A stretch of 49,350 nt of DNA, taken from positions 1 through 49,350 of the forward strand of contig VYFB01000155.1 of NCBI GenBank assembly GCA_009842645.1, read 5' to 3'. Shown piece after piece: positions 19,970-30,499 of this stretch. Origin of the DNA: Nitrospira sp. SB0677_bin_15. Its GTDB lineage: Bacteria; Nitrospirota; Nitrospiria; Nitrospirales; UBA8639. Below the pieces are notes generated by a model, which saw only the letters and a program-made list of their open reading frames with translations, searched no databases and was not told where the DNA came from. The stretch's first letter is position 1. Each line of letters opens with the position of its first letter. The translations under genes and the position numbers were made by a program.

Positions 19970-21040
19970 CTAACCGATGTGTTGAAGAATACGGTTGCTC
20001 ATCTCTTTGGTACCCACGAGGGTGGTTCCCGGTGCCGCGATGTCTCCGGTTCGGCACCCCTGGCCTAACACGGCCTGAATCGCGTTCTCGATCAAGTCCG
20101 CTTCCTCGCCCATGCCAAACGAATACCGGAGCATCATCGCACCGGAGGCGATCATGCCGATAGGGTTAGCCGCGTCCTTGCCCGCAATATCCGGGGCGCT
20201 CCCGTGAATCGGTTCATACATGCCGACGGACGCGCCGACGCTGGCCGACGGCAGCATCCCGATCGACCCGGTCAACATGGCGGCTTCGTCACTCAAAATG
20301 TCACCGAACAGGTTCGTTGTCAGGATCACGTCAAACTGTTTTGGATTCCGGATCAACTGCATCGCGCAATTGTCCACGTACATGTGTCGCAGTTCCACGT
20401 CCTGATAATCCTCGTGGACCTCGATGACGACCTTCCGCCACAATTCCGAGGATTCCAGCACGTTTGCCTTATCCACGGAAGTGACGCCCCCTCGGCGTTT
20501 GCGTGCCACGTCGAAGGCGATTTTGGCAATCCGCGTAATTTCTTCCGTTGTATAGACCTCGGTATTAAATCCGCGATGGCCGGTCGGCGTCGCTTCCACG
20601 CCCTTGGGTTTCCCGAAATAGATGCCACCCGTCAGTTCACGCACCACCAGCACGTCGATGCCTTCGATGATCTCGCGCTTGAGGGTCGAGGCATCGGCCA
20701 ATTCCGAATACAGCTTGGCCGGACGGAGATTCGCAAACAACCCGAGTTGTTCCCGCAAGCCCAGCAAGGCCCGTTCGGGCCGCCGCTCATAATCGAGGCC
20801 CTCCCATTTCGGGCCTCCCACCGCCCCCAACAGGACCGCGTCGCTGGTTTTGGCCAACTGAAGCGTGTCGTCCGGGAGCGGCCATCCCGTGTCATCAATG
20901 GCCTGACCGCCGACAGCAGCGTGAACAAACTCAAACGCGTGACCACCACGTTTTCCGACCGCCTCCAACACCGCCACGGCCGCCGGCACGATCTCAGGAC
21001 CGATTCCGTCCCCCGCCAATACTGCGATCTTTTTGTTCAT
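19970..21040 (-). CDS. leuB: 3-isopropylmalate dehydrogenase
   Basis: Oxidative decarboxylation of 3-isopropylmalate, the third leucine-biosynthesis step. The protein starts [18 protein letters not shown] with AAAGGA just upstream; an in-frame extension to 21082 runs through repeat DNA and is rejected. The fingerprint [14 protein letters not shown] and the metal-binding [19 protein letters not shown] are present. The 356-aa length is typical. leuA lies upstream on the same strand, separated by a short hairpin repeat; leuC and leuD are not in the window. Confidence 0.96.
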   Translation of the reverse strand: MNKKIAVLAGDGIGPEIVPAAVAVLEAVGKRGGHAFEFVHAAVGGQAIDDTGWPLPDDTLQLAKTSDAVLLGAVGGPKWEGLDYERRPERALLGLREQLGLFANLRPAKLYSELADASTLKREIIEGIDVLVVRELTGGIYFGKPKGVEATPTGHRGFNTEVYTTEEITRIAKIAFDVARKRRGGVTSVDKANVLESSELWRKVVIEVHEDYQDVELRHMYVDNCAMQLIRNPKQFDVILTTNLFGDILSDEAAMLTGSIGMLPSASVGASVGMYEPIHGSAPDIAGKDAANPIGMIASGAMMLRYSFGMGEEADLIENAIQAVLGQGCRTGDIAAPGTTLVGTKEMSNRILQHIG

Positions 21041-21057
21041 CTTATCCTTTTCCTCAC

Positions 21058-21093
21058 CCTCACCCCGGCCCTCTCCCGTCAAGGGAGAGGGAG
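21058..21093. repeat. CCCTCACCCC-type hairpin repeat
   Basis: Arms CCCTCTCCC and GGGAGAGGG around TCAA lie in the 100-bp gap between leuA and leuB. The sequence adds an in-frame N-terminal extension to leuB if translated, which is why the start at 21040 is preferred. Confidence 0.7.
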
Positions 21094-21140
21094 AAAATAC
21101 AAGGCTTCCTCTCCTTTCAAAAGAGAGGGGACTTTTTTGG

Positions 21141-22688
21141 TCAACACAGCCCGATTTTATCGCCTTGGTTGGCGCGGCGCTCCAGTTGCGACGCGAGTTT
21201 ATTCAGGGCATTCAGATAGGCTTGGGCCGAAGCCACGATAATATCGGTATTCGCCCCGTTCCCGGTGACGATTTCGCCGTTCTGCTCGATCCGTACCGAC
21301 ACCTCTCCTTGCGCGTCCGTTCCGCCTGTGATGGCCTTGACCACGTAGGCCAACAATTTACTTTTGGTTTGCGTGATCCGGGCAATTGTTCGATAGACCG
21401 CGTCGACCGGACCATCGCCGGCGCCCGTCTCCTTCATCGCCCGCCCGTCCACCTCCAACTCTACGGTTGCCGTCGGCAATTGATTCGTCCCGCTTTGGGT
21501 GTTCAGCGCCTTTAACGAATACCGTTCAGGCACCTTGGTGACGGCTTCGGACACGATCGATTCCAAATCTTCCTCAAACAGTTCCTTTTTCTGGTCCGCG
21601 AGCCGTTTGAATCGCTCAAACGCCGCGTTCATTTCTTCGTCCGAGAGCGCATAGCCCAACTTCGCCAATTCCGCTCGAAAAGCGTGGCGACCGGACAGTT
21701 TTCCCATCACCAGACGGCTTTGCGTCAACCCAACGGAATCAGGCTGCATGATTTCATACGTATTTTTATCCTTGAGCAACCCGTCCTGATGGATCCCGGA
21801 AGTATGCGCAAACGCGTTCGCCCCGACGATGGCCTTGTTGGGTTGGACGACCATCCCCGTGATCTTGCTGACCAGCCGGCTGGTCTTGGAAATTTCTTCG
21901 GTGCGAATCTGCGTCCCGGCGTCATAAAAGTCTTTGCGGGTCCGCAGCCCCATTACGATCTCTTCCATCGACGCATTGCCGGCCCGTTCGCCGATGCCGT
22001 TGACCGTACATTCCACTTGCCCGGCGCCGGCGTGGATGGCCGCCATGGAATTGGCAACCGCCAATCCCAGATCATTGTGACAATGGACGGAGATGATCGC
22101 CCGATCGCAGTCACGCACCCGCGTCCTGAGCGTTCGGATAATCTCTTCAAATTCCTTGGGGGTCGTGTAGCCCACGGTATCGGGAATATTCACCGTACCC
22201 GCGCCTGCGTCCACGACCGCCTCCACGACTTCGCACAGGTAGGAGACGTCCGACCGCGTCGCGTCCATGGGGGAAAACTCAACGTCATCGACGTAGCTGC
22301 GCGCGTGCCGGACCATCTCGACCGCACGCTGAAGCGCTTCCTCTCGCGTCATGCGGAATTGGTGTTTCAGGTGAATGTCCGACGTGGACAGGAAGGTATG
22401 AATGCGTGGTTTGGCCGCCCCCTTCAATGCCTTCCACGCCGAATCAACGTCCGCAGGCTTGGCTCGTGCCAGACTACAGACCGTCGGGCCTTCCACCTCC
22501 TGCCCGATACGCTGCACCGCCTCGAAATCGCCGGGGGAACTGAAGGCAAACCCCGCTTCAATAATATCAACGTTCAAGCGAGCCAGTTGTTTGGCGACCA
22601 GCACTTTTTCTTCCACGTTCATGCTGGCCCCCGGAGACTGCTCGCCGTCACGCAAAGTGGTGTCGAAAATTCTGATGTGTCGCTTCAT
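21141..22688 (-). CDS. leuA: 2-isopropylmalate synthase
   Basis: Condenses acetyl-CoA with 2-oxoisovalerate, the committed step of leucine synthesis. The HMGL-like barrel begins with [16 protein letters not shown], and the metal-binding [14 protein letters not shown] lies near residue 200. The C-terminal 120 residues form the LeuA dimerisation and leucine-feedback domain. The 515-aa length fits LeuA type 1; citramalate synthase is a possible relative, but the N-terminal motifs fit LeuA. GAGGAG lies about nine bases before the ATG. A hairpin element sits 45 bp upstream of the start. Confidence 0.94.
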   Translation of the reverse strand: MKRHIRIFDTTLRDGEQSPGASMNVEEKVLVAKQLARLNVDIIEAGFAFSSPGDFEAVQRIGQEVEGPTVCSLARAKPADVDSAWKALKGAAKPRIHTFLSTSDIHLKHQFRMTREEALQRAVEMVRHARSYVDDVEFSPMDATRSDVSYLCEVVEAVVDAGAGTVNIPDTVGYTTPKEFEEIIRTLRTRVRDCDRAIISVHCHNDLGLAVANSMAAIHAGAGQVECTVNGIGERAGNASMEEIVMGLRTRKDFYDAGTQIRTEEISKTSRLVSKITGMVVQPNKAIVGANAFAHTSGIHQDGLLKDKNTYEIMQPDSVGLTQSRLVMGKLSGRHAFRAELAKLGYALSDEEMNAAFERFKRLADQKKELFEEDLESIVSEAVTKVPERYSLKALNTQSGTNQLPTATVELEVDGRAMKETGAGDGPVDAVYRTIARITQTKSKLLAYVVKAITGGTDAQGEVSVRIEQNGEIVTGNGANTDIIVASAQAYLNALNKLASQLERRANQGDKIGLC

Positions 22689-22733
22689 CGCCCATGCTCC
22701 TCACGAAGATGTTTCACAGCCTACCATAATAAC

Positions 22734-22916
22734 GGAACCTCTGATCCCCGATTAAAAACGTCGGGGACAGGCGTCGAGGACATGTTTATTGTGATAGCGG
22801 GATGCAGGGCAAGGCGTCCCGGAGCGAAACCCGAAGCTTATCAAACGAGATAGGTGAGGGTTGAGCGAGGACACAACGCCGCCATGCGCCCGATAGTGCA
22901 ATAAATCAGAGGTTCC
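22734..22916. repeat. GGAACCTCTGAT hairpin element, copy 2
   Basis: Second copy of the element at 16052-16193, 183 bp long. The core (GTGATAGCGGGATGCAGGGC onward) is nearly identical to copy 1. It carries about 41 extra bases just inside the left end, themselves a small palindrome CCCCGATTAAAAACGTCGGGG, so one repeat is nested in another. It lies between pssA and leuA, just beyond the terminator at 22919-22952. Confidence 0.85.
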
Positions 22917-22918
22917 CT

Positions 22919-22952
22919 AAAAAGCCTTCACCCCGAAGAGGTGAAAGCCTTT
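22919..22952 (-). terminator. Rho-independent terminator downstream of pssA
   Basis: On the minus strand AAAGGCTTTCACC pairs with GGTGAAGGCTTT (two G-U wobbles) around a seven-base loop TCTTCGG, and the stem runs into TTTTT. The wobbles pair only in the minus-strand RNA, so the signal is directional. It would end the psd-pssA transcript, which implies leuA needs its own promoter. Confidence 0.75.
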
Positions 22953-23069
22953 GACCTGCTTCGGGGGCATCAGGGGGACACTGCTGTTTTAAGCAGATCC
23001 GCCAGCGTCAATACCGCGTCACCTAAGAGAAGGGTGCCCCGTCCTTTTCCCTGCCATTGATCCATGCGA

Positions 23070-23861
23070 TCAGTCCTTTGACTCCGACGACACGGACGCC
23101 CGAACCGGCGTCTCCCGCGTCGTTGGTGCGGTGACAACGTTCCAGCCCTTTTCCAACAAACCGGAACTCACGTATACCAAACAAATCACAAACAACATCA
23201 ATTCAGGATAGGCCATGACGGACACCAGAAGCAAGACGGCCCAGACCAAATACATGAAATGGTTGTGGCCTGCAAACTTCAACTGTTTCGGGCTACGGTA
23301 TTTCACCGTGCTCACCATGAGGAACCCCATCAGCAGGCTCAAGACGATAACCACCGAGGGAAGCACGCTTGCAGGCAGATGACTGATGTGCACGTCGAAA
23401 ATATAAAACGTCGCGATAAAACCGGCTGCCGCGGGAATGGGCAAACCCGTAAAAAACCGGCTCTCCGCACTGCTCGCCATGACGTTGAACCGGGCCAAAC
23501 GCAGGGCACCGCAGGCCACGTACGCAAACATGATCGCCGCGCCCAACATACCCGGGGATTTCAGCGCCCACGCATAAATCAAAAACCCGGGAGCGAGCCC
23601 GAATGAGATCAGATCGGACAGGGAATCGTACTCCACGCCGAACTCGCTCGTACTGTTGGTCAAACGGGCGGACGTGCCGTCCAGGACGTCGAAGACCATC
23701 GCAATCAGGATCGCAATTGCCGCCGCTTCCAAGCGACCATGGTACACAAACACGATCGCGGCCAATCCGCTGAACAGATTGCCCGTGGTGAGGATGTTAG
23801 GGATCAGGTGAACGCCACGACGGCGTGACCCTTCCTTATTGTTCAATATTTTCCCCTTCAC
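23070..23861 (-). CDS. pssA: CDP-diacylglycerol-serine O-phosphatidyltransferase
   Basis: Makes phosphatidylserine from CDP-diacylglycerol and serine in the inner membrane. The CDP-alcohol phosphotransferase motif D-x2-DG-x2-AR-x8-G-x3-D-x3-D is complete (DVLDGTSAR then GVEYDSLSD). Eight or so hydrophobic helices follow. The best start is GTG at 23861, overlapping the psd stop as GTGA; this yields VKGKILNNKEG and 263 aa. A longer frame to 24020 merely reads through psd. Pairing with psd completes the route to phosphatidylethanolamine. Confidence 0.93.
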   Translation of the reverse strand: MKGKILNNKEGSRRRGVHLIPNILTTGNLFSGLAAIVFVYHGRLEAAAIAILIAMVFDVLDGTSARLTNSTSEFGVEYDSLSDLISFGLAPGFLIYAWALKSPGMLGAAIMFAYVACGALRLARFNVMASSAESRFFTGLPIPAAAGFIATFYIFDVHISHLPASVLPSVVIVLSLLMGFLMVSTVKYRSPKQLKFAGHNHFMYLVWAVLLLVSVMAYPELMLFVICLVYVSSGLLEKGWNVVTAPTTRETPVRASVSSESKD

Positions 23862-24508
23862 GTGAACTCCGCGAGTATGGATTCTCCACCCTTCACCTGG
23901 TCTCCGACCCTGACGCGGACACGGCTGTCGAGATCGAAATACGTATCCATCCGGGACCCGAACCGGATCAAACCAAAGCGTTCGCCGGATGTGGCGGTAT
24001 CGCCAGGCTGTGCCCAGCACACGATCCGCCTGGCCACGAGCCCCGCGACCTGGACACAGAGCACCTTTTTCTTCGACGGTGTTTCAATCATCAGCGCATT
24101 CTGTTCGTTATGCACCGTGGCATCCTGATCGCTGGCGTCGAGAAACTGTCCCGGCTGGTAGGCCATATCCATCACGGTGCCTGCACACGGCATTCGATTG
24201 ATGTGTACGTCGAAAATATTCAGAAAGATACTGATCCGGGTACTTTGCTCTTTCAAATATCTGGGTTCAAATTCCTTCTGGATCGCGATGACTTTCCCGT
24301 CCCCGGGTGCAAGAATTAAGTCGTCGCCCCGAGGGGGAGTGCGAGGAGGATTTCGGAAAAACCAGCCGGTAAAACACGCGAGAACTCCAAAGGCCATAGC
24401 GGTTTTTCGCAAACCCAACAACCTGGCCAGCAGGGCCGGCGTCGCCGCTCCCAGGACAAAGGGCAGCCCTTCCGGCGCAATGGGGAGATCTTTCGCACGA
24501 TCAGTCAT
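23858..24508 (-). CDS. psd: Phosphatidylserine decarboxylase (short form)
   Basis: Pyruvoyl enzyme that converts phosphatidylserine to phosphatidylethanolamine. The self-cleavage site is the GSR of IRFGSRMD near residue 184, where the serine becomes the pyruvoyl group. Conserved NIFDVHINRMPCAG is near residue 98. At 216 aa it is the short PSD class, with an N-terminal hydrophobic segment (about 18-48). It is upstream of and translationally coupled to pssA, and follows ilvC after a 100-bp gap filled by a repeat. Confidence 0.94.
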   Translation of the reverse strand: MTDRAKDLPIAPEGLPFVLGAATPALLARLLGLRKTAMAFGVLACFTGWFFRNPPRTPPRGDDLILAPGDGKVIAIQKEFEPRYLKEQSTRISIFLNIFDVHINRMPCAGTVMDMAYQPGQFLDASDQDATVHNEQNALMIETPSKKKVLCVQVAGLVARRIVCWAQPGDTATSGERFGLIRFGSRMDTYFDLDSRVRVRVGDQVKGGESILAEFT

Positions 24509-24549
24509 TACTATAAAACAACCTCAATCAGCCCGCCTCTCCTATTCCC

Positions 24550-24598
24550 CTCCTTTGTAAGGACGGGAACTTTTTCCGAAGAGGGAAAAGTTGGGAGG
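24550..24598. repeat. CCTCCTTTGTAAGG...GGGAGG repeat, copy 1
   Basis: About 49 bp containing AACTTTTTCC and GGAAAAGTT inverted arms. A near-identical copy in opposite orientation lies at 25742-25791, so the pair flanks ilvC as inverted repeats about 1.15 kb apart. Confidence 0.7.
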
Positions 24599-24608
24599 TA
24601 GAGTCCGG

Positions 24609-25730
<1,122 letters not shown>

Positions 25731-25741
25731 GAATACCTCCA

Positions 25742-25791
25742 CCTCCCAACTTTTCCCTCTTCGGAAAAAGTTCCCGTCCTTATAAAGGAGG
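25742..25791. repeat. CCTCCTTTGTAAGG...GGGAGG repeat, copy 2 (inverted)
   Basis: Inverted match to 24550-24598 with only a few differences (TATAAAGG for TACAAAGG). It lies in the ilvC-ilvN gap. Confidence 0.7.
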
Positions 25792-25943
25792 GGTAAAGAA
25801 GGGCTGCCAGCCATTGCCTCCCCGTCGCCTGCCCTGAGCTTGTCGAAGGGTAAGGGGAGGTCGGGTGGGGTAGAGTCCTGAGCCCGAAAACCTCGCGCTC
25901 CGCATCGCGTATGAGCGAAGGGAACAACGATCGTTGCTTCCTT

Positions 25944-26465
25944 CTAGTTGGCTTTGGCAAGCGGGCGCGACTGAGCCGCCACCGTGCGAACGGGTTCCCG
26001 GGCAATGGCAATCCGGCCGGTCCTGACGATTTCCTTGATACCGAGAGGTTGGAGCAACTGGATAATGGCGTGAATCTTCTGCACGTCACCCGTGACCTCG
26101 ATCGTATAGGACGTTGGGGATGAGTCAATCACGTTCGCTCGAAAGATATCGGCAATCCGCAGGGCCTCAGCCCGGTCCTCAGCCCGGGCGTGCACTTTAA
26201 TCAACGCACTCTCACGGCTCACGGCGTCACTTTCATTGAGGTCAACAACCTTGATGACGTCGATGATTTTATTCAATTGCTTGAGGATCTGTTCAATGAT
26301 GCGCTCATCCCCGTTGGTGACCACGGTCATCATCGACACGCTCGGGTCGAGCGTGGGCGCCACCGATAAACTTTCGATATTGAATCCCCGCCCGCTGAAC
26401 AAACCCGCGACCCGTGACAAGGCCCCTGATTTATTTTCCAACGTCACTGAAATAACGTGTTCCAC
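25944..26465 (-). CDS. ilvN: Acetolactate synthase small (regulatory) subunit
   Basis: Regulatory partner of IlvB that confers valine feedback. The N-terminal ACT domain reads VISVTLENKSGALSRVAGLF, and the second half is the ALS_ss C-terminal domain. The most natural start is GTG at 26465 (VEHVISVTLEN), giving 173 aa, the family length; an upstream ATG at 26507 would add a charged extension encoded by spacer DNA. AAGGG lies about ten bases before the GTG. It follows ilvB after a 101-bp gap containing a hairpin repeat. Confidence 0.93.
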   Translation of the reverse strand: MEHVISVTLENKSGALSRVAGLFSGRGFNIESLSVAPTLDPSVSMMTVVTNGDERIIEQILKQLNKIIDVIKVVDLNESDAVSRESALIKVHARAEDRAEALRIADIFRANVIDSSPTSYTIEVTGDVQKIHAIIQLLQPLGIKEIVRTGRIAIAREPVRTVAAQSRPLAKAN

Positions 26466-26520
26466 GAATGCTCTACCCTTTTCCCGCTTACGCCGTTCAC
26501 GCCCCATTCGCCCTCTCCAT

Positions 26521-26560
26521 CCCCCTCTCCCCTGGAGGGAGAGGGCTGGGGTGAGGGGGG
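26521..26560. repeat. CCCTCACCCC-type hairpin repeat
   Basis: CCCCTCTCCCC followed by GGGAGAGGGCTGGGGTGAGGGG lies between ilvB and ilvN, in opposite orientation to most other copies. Confidence 0.7.
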
Positions 26561-26566
26561 CACTCC

Positions 26567-28339
26567 CTACGCCGTCAAAATCGTGTCCTTGCTCTCCTCT
26601 TGGCCCGTCGCCCCTTGTCGCTTCTGCAACTCCGGCGGATCTTCCAGAATCATTTCATGGTTACAGCCGCCGGCCGGAATCATGGGATAACAATTCTCGA
26701 ATTGATCTACCGGCACGTCGATGAAGACCGGCTTGTCAATGGCCATGGCCTCTCGAATTCCGTCATCCACTTCACTGACTTTTTGAATGCGCAGGCCGGC
26801 CGCGCCATAGGCTTCCGCGAGTTTCACGAAGTCCGGAGATTGATCCAGGTAGCTGCACGCATAACGGCCTTCATAGAACAGGTCCTGCCACTGCCGCACC
26901 ATACCGTGGAACCGGTTGTTGATAATAAACACCTTGACCGGCAGTTTTTCGATCGTGGCTGTCGCCAATTCCTGGCTGTTCATCTGCACGCTGCCGTCAC
27001 CCGCAATACACAAGACGAGTCGGCCACGAAAGGCCGCCTGAGCCCCGAGGGCAGCGGGAAACCCAAAGCCCATCGTTCCCAACCCGCCGGACGTCAGCCA
27101 CGTATTCGGTTTGGTGAGATGAAAGTATTGCGCCGCCCACATCTGATGCTGGCCCACGTCGGTGGATACGATCGGGTCACGGTCTTTCGTGAGTTGATAG
27201 ACCCGGTCAATCAGGTACTGCGGTTTGATCAACTTGTCGGCATTCTGCCGGTAGCTCAAAGGGTGGGCGGTTTTCCACTCATTCAGTTGATCCCACCACG
27301 GCTTGCGCAGTTCTTTCTGGTCGCCATTCACCGTTGCGCGCAACACGTTGTTCAATTCCTGCAAGACGCATTTACAATCACCCACGATGGGAACGTCCAC
27401 GTGGATGTTCTTGCGAATCGACGTCGGATCAATATCGATATGGATAATCTTGGCACCGGGACAAAATTCGGACACCTTCCCGGTCACACGATCATCGAAC
27501 CGGGCGCCGATGGCAATGACCAAATCGGAATAATGGATGGCCATGTTGGCCACGTAGGTGCCGTGCATGCCCAGCATCCCCAAGGACAACGGATGTTGAC
27601 CGGGGAACGCTCCCAAGGCCATCAGGGTCTGGTTCACGGGGATCTGGGTCAACTCGGCCAATTCGCGCACTTCCGCCGAGGCGCCGGACAACTGCACGCC
27701 CCCACCAATATAGATGACGGGCCGTCGCGCCTTCATGATGGCATCAGCGGCTTGCTTGATTTTCCACTTGCTGCCTTCGTAAGTCGGATTGTAGCCGCGA
27801 ATCGAGACGGAGTCCGGATATTTGAAATCAGTCTTCTCCATCGAAATATCCTTCGGAATGTCCACCAGCACGGGACCGGGTCTGCCCGTGGATGCGATGT
27901 AGAACGCTTCCTTGATGGTCTCCGCCAAATCGTTCACGTCTTTCACCAGGAAATTGTATTTCGTACAGGGGCGGCTGATCCCAACGTTGTCGGCCTCCTG
28001 AAAGGCATCGTTCCCGATGAGCGCCGTGGGGACCTGACCGGAAAAGCACACCATCGGCACGGAATCCATGTAGGCATCGGCCAACGCGGTAATCACGTTG
28101 GTCATGCCCGGACCCGACGTAATCAAAGCCACTCCGGGTTTCCCCGTGGCCTTTGCATAGCCTTCCGCCATGTGGCCGGCCGCTTGTTCATGCCGGGTTA
28201 AAATGACTTCGATGTCTTTCTGTTGATGCAGGACGTCGAAAATTTTCAGGACGACCCCGCCGGGAAGAGCAAAAATCGTTTTCACTCCTTCGCGCTTCAA
28301 GGCTTCCACAAAAATTTCGGCTCCTGTAAGCTGTGCCAT
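26567..28339 (-). CDS. ilvB: Acetolactate synthase large (catalytic) subunit
   Basis: Thiamine-diphosphate enzyme that makes acetolactate from pyruvate. The catalytic glutamate is Glu51 in [16 protein letters not shown]. The FAD and central domains follow, and the ThDP motif [15 protein letters not shown] lies near residue 440. The ATG at 28339 ([10 protein letters not shown]) has GGGAG five bases upstream and gives 590 aa; ATGs at 28351 and 28378 lack a ribosome site. It is the first gene of the ilvB-ilvN-ilvC-psd-pssA series. Confidence 0.96.
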   Translation of the reverse strand: MAQLTGAEIFVEALKREGVKTIFALPGGVVLKIFDVLHQQKDIEVILTRHEQAAGHMAEGYAKATGKPGVALITSGPGMTNVITALADAYMDSVPMVCFSGQVPTALIGNDAFQEADNVGISRPCTKYNFLVKDVNDLAETIKEAFYIASTGRPGPVLVDIPKDISMEKTDFKYPDSVSIRGYNPTYEGSKWKIKQAADAIMKARRPVIYIGGGVQLSGASAEVRELAELTQIPVNQTLMALGAFPGQHPLSLGMLGMHGTYVANMAIHYSDLVIAIGARFDDRVTGKVSEFCPGAKIIHIDIDPTSIRKNIHVDVPIVGDCKCVLQELNNVLRATVNGDQKELRKPWWDQLNEWKTAHPLSYRQNADKLIKPQYLIDRVYQLTKDRDPIVSTDVGQHQMWAAQYFHLTKPNTWLTSGGLGTMGFGFPAALGAQAAFRGRLVLCIAGDGSVQMNSQELATATIEKLPVKVFIINNRFHGMVRQWQDLFYEGRYACSYLDQSPDFVKLAEAYGAAGLRIQKVSEVDDGIREAMAIDKPVFIDVPVDQFENCYPMIPAGGCNHEMILEDPPELQKRQGATGQEESKDTILTA

Positions 28340-28399
28340 GATCTCCCTCATTGGTTTGAACCACTCATGCCGAACCATGCATGAACGGTTCAGTTAAAA

Positions 28400-28429
28400 A
28401 TAATGACGATCCACCCGACGACGATTCAA
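28400..28429 (-). promoter_or_regulatory. Possible ilvB promoter
   Basis: TTGAAT (28429-28424) and CATTAT (28405-28400) are 18 bp apart on the minus strand, giving a leader of roughly 55 nt. The match is moderate, and no attenuator or T-box was recognised. The rest of the gap 28379-28713 holds two repeats (28538-28606 and 28629-28673). Confidence 0.35.
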
Positions 28430-28537
28430 GTCGGCCAAGAAACCCAATAGTTTCCATGAGTTGCAGACCTAAACAGACAATGATAAACCTGCATTGTCCA
28501 CAAGTCAAGGGACGGCACAGGGGCCATCCCTTGCCCC

Positions 28538-28606
28538 CAATCACTCCCCCCTTGAGGGGGAGTCGCAGAAGCCAAGCCACCAGGCGCCGGCTGAGGCGGT
28601 GGGGGG
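28538..28606. repeat. AATCACTCCCCCTTGAGGGGGAGTCG repeat, copy 2
   Basis: Same orientation as, and nearly identical to, 25661-25730; the two bracket ilvN and ilvB as direct repeats about 2.9 kb apart. Confidence 0.75.
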
Positions 28607-28628
28607 CCAGTCGAAGGGGAAATGCCGT

Positions 28629-28673
28629 AGGTCGGATTAACGTAGCGTAATCCGACAAACCTGCGTAACCCGA
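28629..28673. repeat. GTAGGTCGGATTA hairpin repeat
   Basis: GTAGGTCGGATTAACG followed by CGTAATCCGAC forms a hairpin, with a trailing GCGTAACCCGAC. It is a relative of the repeat at 15888-15965 and lies about 40 bp upstream of the BioF-like gene. Confidence 0.6.
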
Positions 28674-28713
28674 CAACGAACACAGACAAATCTACGCACC
28701 CGGACGCGGCTTC

Positions 28714-29883
28714 ATGTTACGCGACTTTGAACAAGAGATAAAACATTTAGAAACTCGGCACCTGCTCCGGAAATTCAGGATCGTGGAGTCGCCATCGGAT
28801 ACAACCATCACCATCCAAGGCCGCCGGTTCATCTCCATGGCCTCGAATAATTATCTCGGGTTGGCCAACCATCCCGGAGTCAAGCAGGCGGCCATCGAAG
28901 CGATCGAACAATGGGGTGTCGGAGCCGGCGCCGCGCGTCTCGTGTCCGGCACCATGACGCCCCACCAACAACTGGAACAGGATCTGGCCCGATTCAAACA
29001 AGTCGAAGCCGCCCTGACCTTCGGCACGGGCTACACCACGAACCTGGGGTTGATCCCCGTACTCATCGACCGGGACGGCCTCATCCTGGCCGACCGCTAC
29101 TGTCACGCCAGCCTCATCGAAGCCTGCCGGTTAGCCAAAGCCACACTGCGCGTCTTTCACCACAACGACGTCGAGCATCTGGAAAAACTGCTCAAGAAAC
29201 GGGAAAAAGCCAGGCCGACCCTGGTTGTTACCGAAGGCGTCTTCAGCATGGACGGCGACCTCGCCCTGCTCCCGGATTTACTGGCACTCTGCCGGCAACA
29301 TGGGGGCACGCTGGTCATTGACGACGCCCACGGCACGGGTGTTATGGGAAAAAACGGGCGAGGAACGGTCGAACACTTCGGGTTGAACCCACGAGACGTG
29401 ATCCAGATGGGAACGCTCAGCAAAGCCATCGGTGCCAGTGGCGGCTACGTTGCGGGAACGACTGCCCTCAAAGACTATCTGCTCAACACAGCAAAGGCCT
29501 TCATCTACACCACCGCCCAACCACCCGCCATCGCCGCCGCCGCGTCAGCGGCCATTCGGATCATCCAGGACGAACCTGTTCGCCGGGAACGCCTCCGGAC
29601 CAACCGAAACGCTCTTCACGCAGCACTGACAGACCTGGGCTTTCAACTCACCAACACACAAAGCCCGATACTCCCGATCATCATGAAATCGCCGGAACGA
29701 GCGGTAGCGATGTCACAAGCCCTGTACGAAGCCGGCGTGTATGTGCCCGCCATCCGTCCACCCACCGTCCCCAAAGACAGCAGCCGGCTACGCCTCACCG
29801 TCAGTTCGGACCATACGGAAGAACAATTGGAAACAGTGGTGCAGGGTTTGCAGAAGGTAGGAGCAGCACTGCGTGTGATTTAA
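28714..29883 (+). CDS. bioF: 8-amino-7-oxononanoate synthase-like alpha-oxoamine synthase
   Basis: PLP enzyme that condenses an amino acid with an acyl-thioester; in biotin synthesis alanine joins pimeloyl-ACP. The PLP lysine is Lys237 in TLSKAIGASGGYVAG, and the PLP-ring aspartate lies in VIDDAHGTGVMG at 202-213. The 389-aa length fits BioF. Glycine C-acetyltransferase (Kbl) is the main alternative. No other biotin gene is in the window, so the substrate is inferred. No clear ribosome site precedes the ATG. It is transcribed divergently from ilvB. Confidence 0.85.
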   Translation: MLRDFEQEIKHLETRHLLRKFRIVESPSDTTITIQGRRFISMASNNYLGLANHPGVKQAAIEAIEQWGVGAGAARLVSGTMTPHQQLEQDLARFKQVEAALTFGTGYTTNLGLIPVLIDRDGLILADRYCHASLIEACRLAKATLRVFHHNDVEHLEKLLKKREKARPTLVVTEGVFSMDGDLALLPDLLALCRQHGGTLVIDDAHGTGVMGKNGRGTVEHFGLNPRDVIQMGTLSKAIGASGGYVAGTTALKDYLLNTAKAFIYTTAQPPAIAAAASAAIRIIQDEPVRRERLRTNRNALHAALTDLGFQLTNTQSPILPIIMKSPERAVAMSQALYEAGVYVPAIRPPTVPKDSSRLRLTVSSDHTEEQLETVVQGLQKVGAALRVI

Positions 29884-29943
29884 TGCTCAGGCGAACGGCT
29901 TCGCTCTTTATTGGGTGATGTAGTAGTAGGCAGGTTGAGTTAG

Positions 29944-30068
29944 CCCTTCGACTACGCTCAAGATCGATAGCTTCTCCCCCCCGTTCGTCCTGAGCGTAGC
30001 GCAGTAGCGCGAAGTCGAAGGAAGCGTAGCGTTAGCGAAGTCGAAGGGCGCTCAGCACAGGCGTAGCG
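29944..30068. repeat. CCTTCGACTACGCTC...GTCGAAGG repeat cluster, left copy
   Basis: Begins CCCTTCGACTACGCTCAAGA and continues TTCGTCCTGAGCGTAGCG, then GAAGTCGAAGG twice. The same series recurs in shorter form at 30405-30499, so the pair flanks the small gene at 30126-30329 as direct repeats. Confidence 0.75.
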
Positions 30069-30125
30069 TAACCCGACAATCGGTCTGCATGACCCGAGAT
30101 ACCGTCACACAAATCCAGCGATCTT

Positions 30126-30329
30126 TCAGGTGAAAAAGGTCTTAACGACAAGACTGACCACGCCGGTCAGGACAATGGTGATCAGGACTTCAACGCGGAT
30201 GAGCCGGTTCTCAATACTCGCCAATCGGCTCTCGAACCCGGCAATCTCTTCGGCCGCCTCACGCGCCTTCTCGTCCGACGCGCCGGCATCTTTCAACGCT
30301 TCATAAGTTTTGGCGAGCATCACAGCCAT
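30126..30329 (-). CDS. Small coiled-coil protein with C-terminal membrane anchor
   Basis: 67 aa from the ATG at 30329 (a second ATG lies three codons later, and a GTG at 30356 extends it). A helical segment KAREAAEEIAGFESRLASIE with heptad spacing precedes a hydrophobic tail of about 18 residues (VLITIVLTGVVSLVVKTFF). The architecture resembles DUF1640-type or tail-anchored coiled-coil proteins; function is unknown. An intrinsic-terminator-like hairpin lies just upstream and direct repeats flank the locus. Confidence 0.65.
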   Translation of the reverse strand: MAVMLAKTYEALKDAGASDEKAREAAEEIAGFESRLASIENRLIRVEVLITIVLTGVVSLVVKTFFT

Positions 30330-30367
30330 ACAAACAGGATACCTTTCATGAGTCACCTCCGCAAGGC

Positions 30368-30397
30368 AAAAACGACTGACCTATAAATAGGTCAGTC
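30368..30397 (-). terminator. Palindrome with T tract upstream of the coiled-coil gene
   Basis: GACTGACCTA and TAGGTCAGTC are perfect 10-bp arms around four bases (30374-30397), and on the minus strand they are followed by GTTTTT. It could terminate the truncated antitoxin transcript coming from 30641. Confidence 0.5.
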
Positions 30398-30404
30398 GGG
30401 TCAG

Positions 30405-30499
30405 CCCTTCGACTACGCTCAAGATCGATAGCTTCTCCCCTCGTTCGTCCTGAGCGTAGCGTTAGCGAAGTCGAAGGACGCTCAGGACAGGCGTAGCGT
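30405..30499. repeat. CCTTCGACTACGCTC...GTCGAAGG repeat cluster, right copy
   Basis: Shorter version of 29944-30068; the first 40 bases are almost identical. It runs into the 3' end of the antitoxin at 30462-30641 and supplies its last codons. Confidence 0.75.

Noticed and set aside
21041-21082. Longer LeuB starting [14 protein letters not shown]
   Set aside because: These codons read through a hairpin repeat; AAAGGA directly before the ATG at 21040 supports the short form.
23862-24020. Longer pssA starting inside psd
   Set aside because: The extra 53 residues are the out-of-frame psd sequence; the GTG at 23861 overlapping the psd stop gives the normal protein start.
26600-28201. 533-codon plus-strand open frame opposite ilvB
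   Set aside because: It mirrors the codon structure of ilvB, is rich in His and Arg as antisense frames are, and has no recognisable domain.
28339-28713. T-box or peptide-leader attenuator before ilvB
   Set aside because: No run of Ile/Val/Leu codons in a short frame, no T-box sequence and no terminator hairpin with U tract were found in the leader.
29944-30499. A CRISPR array, suggested by repeated CCTTCGAC/GTCGAAGG units
   Set aside because: The units are palindromic pieces of varying length with no regular spacers and no cas genes nearby.
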